Positions 1 through 10,719 of a stretch of 64,000 nt of DNA are shown piece by piece. The notes beneath the pieces are model-generated. The model saw only the letters and a list, made by a program, of their open reading frames with translations, did not search any database and had not been told where the DNA came from. The stretch lies in the NCBI GenBank assembly GCA_002104905.1, contig MCFE01000277.1, positions 1 through 64,000 of the forward strand, in the 5' to 3' direction. The stretch's first letter is position 1. Each line of letters opens with the position of its first letter. Origin of the DNA: Basidiobolus meristosporus CBS 931.73. Taxonomy: Eukaryota > Basidiobolomycota > Basidiobolomycetes > Basidiobolales > Basidiobolaceae. The translations under genes were made by a program, and so were the position numbers.

Positions 1-1
1 T

Positions 2-30
2 TAGACTTTTTCCATTGTGCCATTGATTGT
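2..30. repeat. Terminal-repeat-like sequence at window start
   Basis: The first bases (TAGACTTTTTCCATTGTGCC) resemble the terminal inverted repeat of the Harbinger-like element at 6,831 and of the MITE at 22,767. It may be the end of another such element lying to the right; no partner end is identified in the first kilobase, so the call is tentative. Confidence 0.3.
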
Positions 31-779
31 AGTGCTAGAAAGTGCTGTATATTTTGCTATTAGTTTGATATTCTAGGGTCATATGCAAGTCAATTTTGAT
101 CCCATATTAGCACTGTATGGCACCATTTGGTATGCTATGGCACTATTGGGCACAATGATCAGCCAGAAGGATGTGGAAATTAACTAGTCTGTTAGGTTTG
201 TTGACCAAGATAATCTGTAATTGATCTGCAAGCACAAATACCTCTATATGGTTTTAAACCAATACCAAGAGTCTAAAATTGCAAAATAGATTTTTGCTTG
301 GAATTGCTGAGTTTCCTCAGAGGTTCTTCAGACTATAGTATCTACTTTAAGCCAAGCCAAAAAAAACTAGTTCTATTAGCCCTATATGTGTATGTTCTTA
401 ATATAGCTACCACTAACTAAGAAGCATTGGGAGCAACTAAATACAGCTTATCTAAGAAGTACCATTTGTTTGCTATGCAAGAGCTCAGTTACTACTTACA
501 AATAAAGTCTTCAGAAGTAGAAGTGCCCAGATCATCATCCCAAGCCAGTCCAAGTATGTCCAAGATATATTTAAGAGGCACCAAATGGAAGTCTACATAT
601 CAGCACCTACCCCAATGGAGACAAATATTTCTTGGTTAAGGCTCTACCAAATCAAGCCAGCTTAGTGTGATCTGAGAGAAGAGCATCCCCTTGATAATCT
701 GAAGTCAGCAGTCTTGTGAATACCCTCCTTGAAATATGTTGAGAAATTTCAAATTCAGTGAGAGTGGTCAGCCAGGCTG

Positions 780-969
780 ATTTGAACAATGGATATGATA
801 AAATTGTGGAAGTCAAGCAGATTCTCAGAGACTATAGAGGAGCAGCTGATTTCTACTAAAGGTACACTTACAAGGACTCAGAACAGGATCTTGTAGGATA
901 CCAATATGCAGATTGCAGAAGAAAGTTAAAAGACATAAGATCCACAACAGGATGCACCTTTTGTTACTA
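780..969 (+). pseudogene. Ty1/copia pol fragment (RNase H region)
   Basis: Translation on the + strand gives VKQILRDYRGAADFY followed, after a stop, by LVGYQYADCRRK and RSTTGCTF. These match the well-known copia RNase H signatures (VKRILRYLKGT, GYSDADW, RRSTSGY). The Asp of the DADW motif survives as YADC. The reading frame is broken by stops. The coding match ends abruptly at 969, where a Plavaka-like terminal repeat begins. The bases upstream (about 400-780) are probably earlier pol sequence but I could not align them convincingly. Confidence 0.6.
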
Positions 970-1328
970 CCCTGTGAGAATTAATTTGGTCCCATGGGTA
1001 AATCACATCTAGATTGGCTGTCAGGATCCTGCAATGAGGCCATCAGAACTCCCACAGCTTGGAGTTATAGGCCCTCTACATAATCCTATGGCAGATTGTG
1101 ACAGTGTTTTGCTGCTTTTACTACCAAACCCACTAATACACTTGAAGATATTTGATAATAGTTTTGCAAGACCTGCATGGCATTCCAATGGTCTGAATGT
1201 AGTTTAAGTCCATTTGAGTGGACCCAACCAGCCAATATATGCAATTGCCTTATATACCCAAAAGCCCTTATAGAGTTCTGATGGCCTTAGTGTAAACCTC
1301 AGTTGGCATTAGCATTGCAGAATGGCAG
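970..1328 (-). repeat. 3'-terminal piece of a Plavaka-like DNA transposon
   Basis: It begins with CCCTGTGAGAATTAATTTGG, the same terminal sequence as at 15,681 and 41,237 and, inverted, at 13,336 and 39,647. The following roughly 350 bp (GATTGGCTGTCAGGATCC, then a CTTGGAGTTA motif) align by eye with 15,681-16,048 and 41,237-41,600. In the copy at 41,237 this block sits just beyond the C-terminal transposase coding region on the minus strand, which defines it as the 3' end of the element. It is cut at 1,329 by the LTR of gypsy element A. Confidence 0.5.
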
Positions 1329-2010
1329 TGTTATGATCTACTGCTTGAATGTTTAAGTTATATCAGTCTTTAGTCAAATGAATTAGCTTGATATTTAGTC
1401 TAACAGTATATCAGTGTTATCTATCCCCATGAGGAATCCCAAACTTGGAATTCATTTGATTTTCAGCTGGTATTCTGATGGTATTCTGATGGTAACCAGC
1501 TGGTGCTTTTGGTTCAAAATTTCAAATGCAATTTCTGATGAAAGTAATGGGCAGCTGATAATCAAATTTGGCATAGATGTTAGTTGGCCTAGTCTCTTCC
1601 TGGAGAGCTTGGTTGTTTCCCTGCCCATCAGCTAACAATAGAGATATTGCAAGTTTTCAATTTTGAGAAACTGGAAATTCAGCTGATATTGTAATGGTGT
1701 TCTGCTGTCCTTTTCTGAATTCATTTTCTTAGGGTATCAAATTGGTAATATCAGCCAGAAGATGAATCATCAGATCCTTATCAGACAGGAATATATGTGT
1801 TAAGGAAGACCTAATTGGATGACAATGATACAATCAAATGAGTCATCACCCACAACCTACATTTGGGAATATTACTATTCAGCAATTGAAATGGCAAAAT
1901 GTATATAAAAAGCTGCTGGAACTTCAATAAAAGTCAGTTCTTGTTTTAGTAAATACAATACTATCCAAGCTCCCAATTCCACTACAACCCTTATATCAAG
2001 ACTTGTAACA
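1329..2010 (+). repeat. 5' LTR of gypsy element A, interrupted
   Basis: It starts TGTTATGATC and ends CTTGTAACA, the same TG..CA termini as the LTRs at 5,639, 18,980, 24,529 and 29,585. Without the inserted block it would be about 372 bp. A TATATAA-type promoter box and an AATAAA signal are found near its 3' end, as in the other copies. Confidence 0.85.
1425..1734. mobile_element. 310-bp insertion inside the LTR
   Basis: Other LTR copies read ..ATCTATCAAATC.. at this point; here 310 bp separates the two halves. The trinucleotide TAT flanks both sides (1,422-1,424 and 1,735-1,737), which would be a 3-bp target-site duplication. The ends read CCCC.. and ..AGGG, a very short inverted match, so a small non-autonomous DNA element is possible. 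A related stretch (ATTCAGCTGATATT) recurs at about 44,710. Confidence 0.5.
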
Positions 2011-2027
2011 TGGGTAGCAGTAATAAC
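2011..2027 (+). other. Primer-binding site of gypsy element A
   Basis: TGGGTAGCAGTAATAAC immediately follows the LTR. The equivalent site in element D is TGGTAGCAGCAATAACC. The start TGGTAGC is complementary to the 3' end of fungal initiator-Met tRNA (..GCTACCA); the rest has drifted. Confidence 0.5.
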
Positions 2028-2172
2028 TGGAAACCTTCCTCCTCAAGAAAGAAGAAGCCTCCCTCCAAAAGTCAGAAAACCAAGAATGTAAGAATTCAAT
2101 ACAGCAAATCCTGGCCCAACAGCAGAAATTACTCCAAATCCTTAGCCAACAGCAACATGGATTGACTACCAT

Positions 2173-2701
2173 TGTCATGATCACATGACAACCATGAACA
2201 CCCATGCCAAGTTTCAGCTTCCTAGCTCAATTTCTAAGAGATTCCTTCCGGAACCTTCTACTACCTTCCAGAAAGTTCCTGACCATTCCAAACTATTGTT
2301 ACACAATGGAACATTCCATGGAAGCTTCCCATTGTATTTTTCATAGTTCAGCACCATATATGAAAATACCAGGTCACATGACTTAGTCACATGATCAGGT
2401 GACCCAGCCCATTTCCCCATCTGGTTTCAGTGCTGTGTCATCTATGTCATTATCCCCAGCACCATTGTTGTGCCTTACCCCACAACCCCATTAGTATTAG
2501 CCAATATCTCTCAGCATAAGTATAGCCAAAAAGTATATATAGTCCTGTCCCCCCTTAAGTATTCCTCAGTCTGATAAACACAGGTCTTGAATAAACAGCC
2601 TTGCGTTGGAAATCCACCTTGCCTTGTTGATCCACAGCTGAGTCCTTTCCTGGTCCTGCCTTGCCTAGCTCTACTCTCCTACCTTGTGTCTATTCATAAC
2701 A
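2173..2701 (+). mobile_element. Solo LTR, family U, inserted in gag
   Basis: A 529-bp block begins TGTCATGATC and ends TTCATAACA and interrupts the gag sequence of element A at a known point (element D reads GACTACCATGGCTCAGAGCC). It is flanked by a perfect 5-bp target-site duplication ACCAT at 2,168-2,172 and 2,702-2,706. A TATATA box near 2,533 and AATAAA at about 2,590 are usual LTR signals. A truncated reverse copy lies at 16,049-16,362. Confidence 0.85.
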
Positions 2702-2703
2702 AC

Positions 2704-5630
2704 CATGGGCCAGAGCCAGCAAAATCCTGTCAAGAGCAACTTCAGTGTGAAGGTCAACTGGTACCATGGTAGAGTCAATGAAATCTAGGAACTTAGCTCT
2801 TCCAGATTGAAGAAGCTTTTAAGGGATATGGAATTGCTCCAGAAAGTAAGTTGCATTATGGGCTTCTTACTTAGCAGATGCAGCTTTGCAGTGGTACCAT
2901 AACAAGTTCAGGTCAACCACCATGATGGGATGCACTACAATCTCCACCAGGGATGAGTTTGTGTTGCAAATTCAGGATGTTTTTTGACCCTGGATCAGCA
3001 GACACTACTAAGAAGGACATTCAAGATACTCTGACAGAAAGGAATGGTTCAAGAATACATCACTAGGTATAGATGTCTACTTAGGCAATTTGAAAGAATG
3101 AACCCTCTGGATCATGTTGAATACTTCATTGATGTGTTGAAAGAGAGGGCTTATAAGGAAGTGAATTATCAAAGAACTTAGACTATTGAAGAAGCCATTA
3201 AGATTCCCATTGACTATGCTTCAGCTATGTTTGGAGTTGGGAAGCCCAGTATGACTAATCAGAGAGGCTATAATCACTATGAAAGAAGACAATCAGAGGC
3301 AGTGCAAATGGAAATAGATGCTGTGCAGAAGAATCCCACCTCAGAAGAATGTGAGAAGAGAGGATGTTGCTTTTGCCACCAGCAACAACATATTGCAAAG
3401 TACTGCCCTAGAGCAGAAATAGACACCAGTCAGCAGCAACAGTTGACCACATTGAAGCCCTTGAGCATAGTAACATGAGAGATGAACTTGAAGATGACTC
3501 TTTACTCACCATCCATATCACAGAACTAAAACTCAGGAAAGCTATTATACTTAAATGGAGTAATCAATGGAGATCTGCCAGTATTATGATTGACTCAGGC
3601 AAATCACATGGGTGCATGTCAGAGCATGTTGCTTTGGAAGCTGGAATCAACTCAGAACCCACAAAATCAACATCAGCCTCAATAGCTAATGGGAACTCTC
3701 ACCTAATTAACCATATCACTCAGCCAGTAAGAATGAAGATAAATGACTATGGAGAAGACCTACAGGCCTATACTTGTGGGCACTGCAAGTTTGGCCTGCT
3801 ACTTGGGAAAACATGGCTATTCTGTTGTAATACACCTATGAACTGGAGAACCCATGCCACCCAGATCCAAAAAGACAACCACACGTATGAGCTCTTTTCT
3901 GCTAAGCTGGATTTCAACTTGGTTAATTCTAGTGTGTGTGAAACATGTAAGCTAAGCAAGACACAGTTTTATAGAGCACTTGGAAATGGTAACCAGATGT
4001 CACTCATGGTGGTATTACAGGATGATTCCTCTACCCCAGTTCCTAACAGAGTCCAGACTCTTTTGAAGGAAGATTCAGATGTGTTTCCAGATGGGCTTGT
4101 AAGCCTTCCACTAGTCAGAGATGTGGATCATGCCATTAACACAGAAGATAGCTCCCCAGTGAGCAAGACACCTCACAGGATGAGTCCATTGCAATAGGAA
4201 GAGATAAAGAGACAAAAAGATCAGTTACTGAAGTAGGGATATATCACACCCAGCAAGTCACCTTGGGGAACATTAGTGCTTTTTGTGAAAAAGAATGATG
4301 GAATACGTAGGATGTGCAGTGGAAGCAAAGTCTTTAACTTAGGTCCCATGAATAATAAGTACCCCATACCTTGGATTGATGAGCATTTGGACCAACTCAA
4401 TGGAGCCACCATGATTGGAAAGATTAACCTCATGACAGGATACAGCCATATTAGGGTGAAACCAGAAGATATCCCAAAGACAGCATTCAGGACCAGCTAT
4501 GGAGATTACAAGTACTCAGCCATGAGGTTTGGCCTCACCAATGCCCCTGCAGCATTCATGACCTTGCTGTAAAGTGTCTTCCAGGAGTACTTCGACAGGT
4601 TTGTGGTTATCTACCTTGATCACTTATTAACATATAGCAAGACAGAAGAGTACCACTTGGTGCACATTGAAAAGATGTCGAAGAAGTAAAAAGAGAACAA
4701 ACTTTATGGCAAGATAGCTAAGTATGGATTCTTGAAGAAACACATTGAATATCTGGGATACATTGAGACTAGCACAGGAGTGAGCTTAGACCCCAAGAAG
4801 GTTGAAGTCTTCAAGGATCTTAAGCAGCCCCATAGCATACCTGGTCTCAGATCATTCCTTGGAATGGTTTCCTACTATTGGAGATTTATCAAGCCCTTTG
4901 CATGTATTGCTGCCCCTTTATCCAATATCCTCAAGAAAGAAAACACCTTGATGTGAGACATAGCCTGTGAGACTGCCTTTTAGACACTCACCAATGAACT
5001 TGCTAAGCTGCCAAGCTCAAGAACACTAGATTTCAGAGAAGAGTTTGCTCTGTGCACAGATGCTTCAGACTATGCAATTGGCGGAGTGCTGAGTCAAGAA
5101 CCCAAGTGAAAGGACTACCCAGTTGCCTTTGTGAAAGCCAGAGCATGGTGGCCCAGAATGAAACAAGACATTGAGAAGCTAGTAAAAACATACTCAAATT
5201 GCCAAATCAACCAAGGCCAACCACAGAGAATTGCTAAACTTTTTTCTTTGGAGCCTGTAAGACCATTTGAAAGATGGGGAATTGACTTTATTGGAAGACT
5301 GCCAACTACTAGGAAATGCAACCATTAGATCCTAGTAGCAATTGACCATGCTACAAAATGGCCAGTTGCTAAAGCTGTACTTATAGCCAGTGAACAAGAA
5401 ATTGCAAGTTTCATCTACCATGAGATCCTTATGGAGTTTGCATGCCCTGTAGAGATTTTATTCAATAGTGGTGCAAAATTTATGGCAAAGATATTGGAAG
5501 CTTACCTGGAAATGCAGCAGATCAAACACTTGAAAACCTTGGCATATCACCCCAGAACTAATGAAGTCACTGAATAGTTTAATGAATTATTTGGAAAAAT
5601 TCTGACCAAGTATGCGAATGGAGCTTAGTA
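2704..5630 (+). pseudogene. gag-pol remnant of gypsy element A
   Basis: Pieces in order: gag capsid region (2,704-3,230), a region starting MFGVGKPSMTNQRGYNHY (3,227), a zinc knuckle in which the first cysteines are kept (CFCHQQQHIAKYC, about 3,370-3,410), the protease region where the active site reads IMIDSGKSHG (3,586), RT (about 4,220-4,740) with the catalytic YLDD altered to YLDH (about 4,612), the start of RNase H (LCTDASDYAIGGVLSQ, 5,050), then a jump to the end of the integrase zinc region (KARAWWPRMKQD, 5,135) and part of the integrase core (to 5,630). Many stops and frame changes; not functional. Confidence 0.85.
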
Positions 5631-5638
5631 GGGAGGAA

Positions 5639-6006
5639 TGTTATGATCCGCCACGTGAATGTTTAAGTTAGATCAGTTTTTAGTGAAATAAATTAGTTTT
5701 ATGTTTAGCTTATCAGTATATCAGTATTATCTATCAAATCAGTAGCATTAGCCAGCAAATGAATCAGCTGATCCTTATCAGACAGAAATAGATATAATAA
5801 GTAGAATCTTATAGGGTGATGATGATGCAATCAAATGAGTCATCAGCCACAGCCTACATTAGGAATGCAATTAGTCAGCAATTGATCTGGCAAAATGTGT
5901 ATAAAGAGCTGCTGGAGCCTCAATAAAAATCAGTTCAAGTTTTAGTGAATACAATACTGGCTAAACTCCCTATTCCTCTACAACTCTTATACCAAGACTT
6001 GTAACA
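5639..6006 (+). repeat. 3' LTR of gypsy element A
   Basis: 368 bp, TGTTATGATCCGCC.. to ..CTTGTAACA, preceded by a purine-rich tract (GTAGGGAGGAA). It has the TATA-like GTGTATAAAGAG and AATAAA near its end. It lacks the 310-bp block found in the 5' LTR, so that block arrived after integration. Confidence 0.85.
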
Positions 6007-6052
6007 TTTGAAGCTAAATGAGCCTTTTGGGATACTTAAGATAGGGCAAATG

Positions 6053-6399
6053 TGTTATAATTATTGAGTTGCCACATAAATGATCATGCTAACATAGTCA
6101 CATAGATCTTACTCTTTTATTGGCATTCTCTCCTGGCAAATCACTTGTTGGGATTTACCTGGAATATTTCACCATATTAGCAGGTACCCATATTATGGTC
6201 TTTCTCCAAGTTGTCTAAAAGCCCCCAAACTTTGCACACACATCTTTTGAACCTTACTGCACAAACTCCACACATTTGTATGCCCTACATTATCAAGAAT
6301 ATAAATACCATACTTTTAATCTACAAATATACAAGAGAAAAGCATTCATATCCTTTAGTTCTCCACATTACGTCCAATACTCCACATAATATTGCAACA
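6053..6399 (+). repeat. LTR-like repeat, family Z
   Basis: It begins TGTTATAATTATTGAG and ends ATATTGCAACA (347 bp). It shares GTTGGGATTTACCTGGAATA and CCCCAAACTTTGCACACA with the copies at 35,592-35,940 (same strand), 42,622-42,951 and 44,373-44,705 (opposite strand). The 35,592 copy has a clear duplication, which defines the family as LTRs. No duplication is visible around this copy. Confidence 0.55.
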
Positions 6400-6830
6400 G
6401 GCTATGAGTCCCAAGCTTGCTGTCCTCTTTGTGTCTACTTTGCCTTGGATGCATTTCTGCTAATCTGGAAAAAGACTTTTGATAATTTTGCTCTGCTATG
6501 TTGAAGATTACTACCGCTGCTAAAATGGCTATGTTCATGAGGATATTTCTATGGAGAAGAAGGCTTTGCTTTAAAAAGACCCACTTGGTAGCTGCTCAAG
6601 CTAGTTATGAAGGGGCATCTATCAAGCTGGGATGCAATTTTCTCAAGAAATATAGTATGTTGGTGCACTACCACTACTGATGAAAATTGCATAATCCAGC
6701 AATCAAGGGTTCAACTCTTCAATGAAATATATTTCTCTATGTGTTCATACAGCCATAATTGACTGCTGGATGAGTTTTTGGGTAGGATATTATCTTCAGT
6801 TACAAGAAATATAATAGATCATTATTTAAT
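6400..6830. other. Unassigned CpG-poor sequence
   Basis: Only short open frames (for example 6,498-6,680) without recognisable domains. It has the same low-CpG composition as the surrounding transposons and is most likely an older repeat remnant. Confidence 0.4.
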
Positions 6831-7357
6831 AGACTTGTTCCATTGTACTGTGCCGGGGCACACAGCGTGATCTATGGCCTTTAAGAACAATCAGGCGCTA
6901 TATTGTAGCTACCATTAGGCAGGATTGCTCTTGGACAATTTTGCACCATGTGGGATGACCTTGCACTCTATGGCACAATCTGACACAATGAGATTGGCAC
7001 AAATGATTGTGCCCACTTATAATGTTTGCATCATGTGCGCAATTGGATACTGCTATTATGGTAGGTAAAATCCGGTATTTGGATATGTTTCTTTAATGTA
7101 AATGGAAATAAGTGCATATTACACTATAAACTACGCTGATACTTACCATTTTGGTTACCATCACTCCAATTGGATGGTATCTCAGTGGTTAATTGGTCCA
7201 AAAGTATCTTAAAGCTCTCACCCACTAATTAGCTCTTTGACCGATACACAAGCTACCTGATTTGCCATCATATATCTCATTTTGCCCATTAAGCAAGTAA
7301 ATCCCTGATCCTAATGATTGGACAAGGAGTCAACTAATATATCATGTAATACATTAG

Positions 7358-7920
7358 TCATTTGAGGCAAAAACTCATTAAAATCTCTTTGGTTCCCAAA
7401 GTCAAGGCACAAACGGACTTGTCCAGCACATACAGAGCAAATTGCTTGCAAAATTGTTCCCGCATGGCTCCCTCATCAAATCCCCTCACTCTCAACTCAT
7501 TCTTGATTTCAATACTTGTCTTGTTATATATCTTTTTACATACATCCGCTAGCATCTTGATGTAGAATTAATGCCACAGCTTTCTACTCAGGTTCTTCCA
7601 TCTCTGTTGACTGTTCAAGGTATCTAGTTCTGCTAGATTAATGAGTAGTGCCCAAATATCTGTATAGAGGCTCATCATAGACACTTGGGCCATACTGGAA
7701 TCATTTGGCAAGAACTTGAACAGATCCAACATTGCCTTTTCCAGTCCAAACCACGCTTGAACTGGGGGATGAGTTTTGTCTGGGTTGAACTGCAGATGAG
7801 TTGAGACTTGGTATAGGGACCATAGTGAAAGATTTGGATACTTATACAGTGGTGAATTGGCATCAACCTGGTCTTATATGAAGTATATATGAAGACTAAT
7901 GTGATTGCTGAATTTTCCAT
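7358..7920 (-). pseudogene. Second ORF of Harbinger-like element 1
   Basis: Minus-strand fragments MLADVCKKIYNKTSIE (7,555 down) and the upstream part (7,920 down) align with the protein at 30,217-30,666, which shares CKKIFNKTSIEVKNELRVRG. Many PIF/Harbinger elements carry a Myb/trihelix-like accessory protein that helps the transposase bind DNA; by position this may be that partner, but I cannot see a clear Myb motif. Frames are broken. Confidence 0.5.
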
Positions 7921-8179
7921 ATATCATGCATAATGCCTCTGGAACTGCATTGACACAGTTCAGATCACATCAATTGCTGAGTTCCTGTTTGAGTATAGAT
8001 TTGTGAATAAAGCATCAATGAAAATACCCAGTCACTGTTTGAGGATGATTTTTGCAACATAATGATGGGATACATGGCAATTGATGGAGATTTAATCATA
8101 ATGCATGGAAAATCAGATAAACAAAGCAGATTGTGCCAAATTAAATTAAAACATCTCAGCCCAATCCTTACCAACTTTA

Positions 8180-9113
8180 ATATGACTTACTAATCTGAAT
8201 GGCCTTTTCTCATCAATCCCATCACCACCACTGAATCTCCTTTTGACACACTAGAGGAGATCTATACAAAGTACTGTGGTCCATATACCCCAATCTTCTC
8301 AAGGAGATCCCTTGTTAAGCTTCTCTGCTATTACAAGAACTATTGCCCTACAAGGTTTCATCCACCATCCATGGCAACAAAAGTCCTGGAAGTTTTCATT
8401 CCCAGCTGACAGCAATGGAGAACCACCTTGCAGAGGGTATGAATGACTTAGAGCAAGCTTGGAGTACTAGGTTCAAAAGCTCCAATAGACTTCCCTATAC
8501 CAGAGTGTTCAGCAACAGGTTCAATATAAGGAGTATTTTGGATACCTTCCCAGTCAGGATTAACAGACCTTCCATAGGGCAGAAGCACTTTTATTCTGGC
8601 AAGTACAAGGCACACTGTGTGAAGCTTCAAGCACTGTCTGACATTGAGGGTACTATCATTTGGTTTAGTGGGCCATTTGCTGGAAGTTGGCATGACAAAG
8701 CAATCTAGGTAGAGAATCATTCAGAATTCAGTAGAGGGGAGAAATGTATGGCAGACTTAGCTTTTATAAGACAGGATTGTCAGAGATTAGAATGTATTAC
8801 AGCTTATAGGAAGCCAAGGGATGGTGTGCTTAGCAGGAAGCAGAAGCTCAACAATGGGGTATTTAATCATTTCAGAGTAAGGGTAGAGCATAAATTTGGA
8901 TATCTGAAGAGATTCAGCATATTGGTAGGTAAATACAGAGGAAAGTCATATATAGGGGTAAGCAGCAGAATAGCTAAAATAGTTAAGATACTTATCAATG
9001 CACAGTACATTCATACAAGAAGATATCCACTGAGGAAATGTGTCTGGAGCATTTTGTTGAGTAAATATAGCAAGGAAAGCACTACTCTGAGCAGCATAAG
9101 TAAGATTGAGTAA
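8180..9113 (+). pseudogene. Harbinger-like DDE transposase remnant
   Basis: The protein matches DDE superfamily endonucleases (DDE_Tnp_4 type): first Asp region LDTFPVRINRPS, second Asp region FAGSWHDKAI, and Glu region RVRVEHKFGYLKR. Compared with the copy at 31,100-32,016 it has lost one C near 8,357 (frameshift) and has TGG changed to TAG at about 8,706, a G-to-A change. The stretch from 8,748 to 9,113 is open and includes the ITAYRKPRDGVLSRKQK region. Non-functional. Confidence 0.8.
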
Positions 9114-9240
9114 AATTACCAGTAACCATATCCTACCACTGGCATTATGGTAGAAGTTACAGTGCCAGATAGTGCCAGATTGATCTAGCACTATACACAG
9201 GCTGACACTATGTGGCTCTATGCAATGGAGCAAGTCTAAT

Positions 9241-10482
9241 GAGCATGATTTACCAAATATGTTGCCACTCAAATAGGCTGAGAATGCAAATACTGCGGTG
9301 GTTAACTGCCATTTTGAACTACCAATTTATGGACAAAAATCTCAGAAACAAACTCTGTTAATTGTTAAGGATCCTATAGATTTAGATAACATATATATCC
9401 ACCTGGAGTACAGATGGGTGCTACACAATTAATTGTAAGAACACTATAATAGTATACAGTGTTTGATACTGAAACCCAAGTACCAGGTGCTAAATATGGA
9501 GCTGTTAAACATGCTTTCTACTGCCAGCCAAGTAAGGTGAATTGAATGATTGCAAGCCTGATTGGAGTATACAACCAAGCAATAGCTGGCCAGTTCACAG
9601 CCAAGGGCTACTCAGAGGATAATAAAGTATCCTATACTTACTATTTATATTTCACCTACTACAGTGAGAGAAAACACTTAGTGACATTTGATTATATTGT
9701 ATACCAGACCAGATTATTGAAAGCAGAAGTCCTGATGTATGCTCTCCATGGAGTTGAAAGAAAAGGGGCAAGGAGCAACCTTATGGTTTTGTTGATTTTG
9801 AGAACACTCAGAAGATCAGTTAGCTTTGCAAATCAAGCTCAAGGTTGAAGATAAATATCAGGAGAATAAGGATAATCCAAGCCCAATTAAAGAGCTTTCT
9901 ACCACTGGAAAAGCACCAGTCTCTACTCTACAAGCACATTCTGAATAGAAAAAAATAGCTGTATCAGTTCAAATTAGTAGGAGCACTCTAAGAATATCTA
10001 TCAGAGAACCTATGTTACTTGTTGACTTCAAACTGGGTAGGTCAAGATGCAAATGGATTTGAAACTACTGTACATAAAGTTATTAGTTCACAGAGAGTTC
10101 TTGCTACTTAAGAAAGTGTAAGAAGACCACTCTGGATCATTTTTGGGGATCTGAATCACTGAACAGATGTGGTCTAAATGGGAGCAGGCCATCCCAGCTC
10201 AGAGTTGGGGAAAAACCTATTTACTTGGTAACAATATTAGTGCCACAGTGTTAGGAAAGTAGGATAATCCAGCTCAGGCATGAATGACAAAACCTTGACT
10301 TGGCCCAACAGAGGTCATTTCTTTGAACACATATAGAGTCTAAATGATGAAAGTTACTGTCCCAGAGCCTAATACCAATAACAGTGAAGTTGTCTAAATG
10401 AATTAGATATTTGCCTGGAAAAAAGAAAACTCCAGATATGCTTATTTAAGCAACCACCTGAAGCCACATCTACCCAAGGTAT
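9241..10482. other. Unassigned transposon remnants
   Basis: The only notable open frame is 9,546-9,848 on + (100 aa, starting MIASLIGVYNQAIAGQ), with no domain that I recognise. Low CpG and AT-rich. It is probably the body of an older element cut by the Harbinger and Plavaka pieces on either side. Confidence 0.35.
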
Positions 10483-10700
10483 TTTGGCAGCATTGGGAGT
10501 CATACACTATCATTGCAAGACATTTGCCCAGGAGCAGATAATCAGTGCCAATTTGTCAAATATAAAGCTTTTACGCAGTGTGTTTTTGACAGGATTTGGC
10601 CACTACACTACAAATGCAAAGCTGAATCTACAGATCTCTGCTATTACTGCATCTATGCTGTACTAAGGAATTCTCAACTATGGTATGCCTGATTTCTCTT
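10483..10700 (+). pseudogene. Plavaka-like transposase fragment
   Basis: By eye it aligns with 38,470-38,660 on the same strand: the core GACAGGATTTGG.C.CTA.AC.ACA, then a TCTACAGATCTCTGC block and CTGTACTAAGGAATTCTCAACT against CTGTATCCATTCTCAACTCC. This is the region after the conserved LYMGHFKLN motif of the transposase. Confidence 0.5.
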
Positions 10701-10719
10701 GGTCATAAGATTAATTCCC

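Larger units (their letters stand above)
1329..6006 (+). mobile_element. Ty3/gypsy retrotransposon A (degenerate)
   Basis: Full-length but decayed element: 5' LTR 1,329-2,010, primer-binding site, gag, pol, 3' LTR 5,639-6,006. Compared with element D it has lost the end of RNase H and the integrase zinc-finger region (jump at about 5,132) and the C-terminal third of integrase (jump at about 5,628). It has itself been hit by a 310-bp insertion in the 5' LTR and a 529-bp solo LTR in gag. The flanking 5-mers (ggcag and tttga) do not match, and the flanks are unrelated Plavaka pieces, so the locus was probably rearranged after insertion. Confidence 0.85.
6831..9237 (+). mobile_element. PIF/Harbinger-like DNA transposon 1
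   Basis: The left end AGACTTGTTCCATTG (6,831) is the inverse of the right end CAATGGAGCAAGTCT (ending 9,237) with one mismatch, and AAT flanks both sides (6,828-6,830; 9,238-9,240), a 3-bp duplication typical in length for this superfamily. Inside are a DDE transposase remnant on + and a second, divergent ORF on -. The element at 22,767-23,500 has the same terminal repeat and the same AAT duplication, and the element at 29,955-32,070 carries the same two ORFs. Confidence 0.75.
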
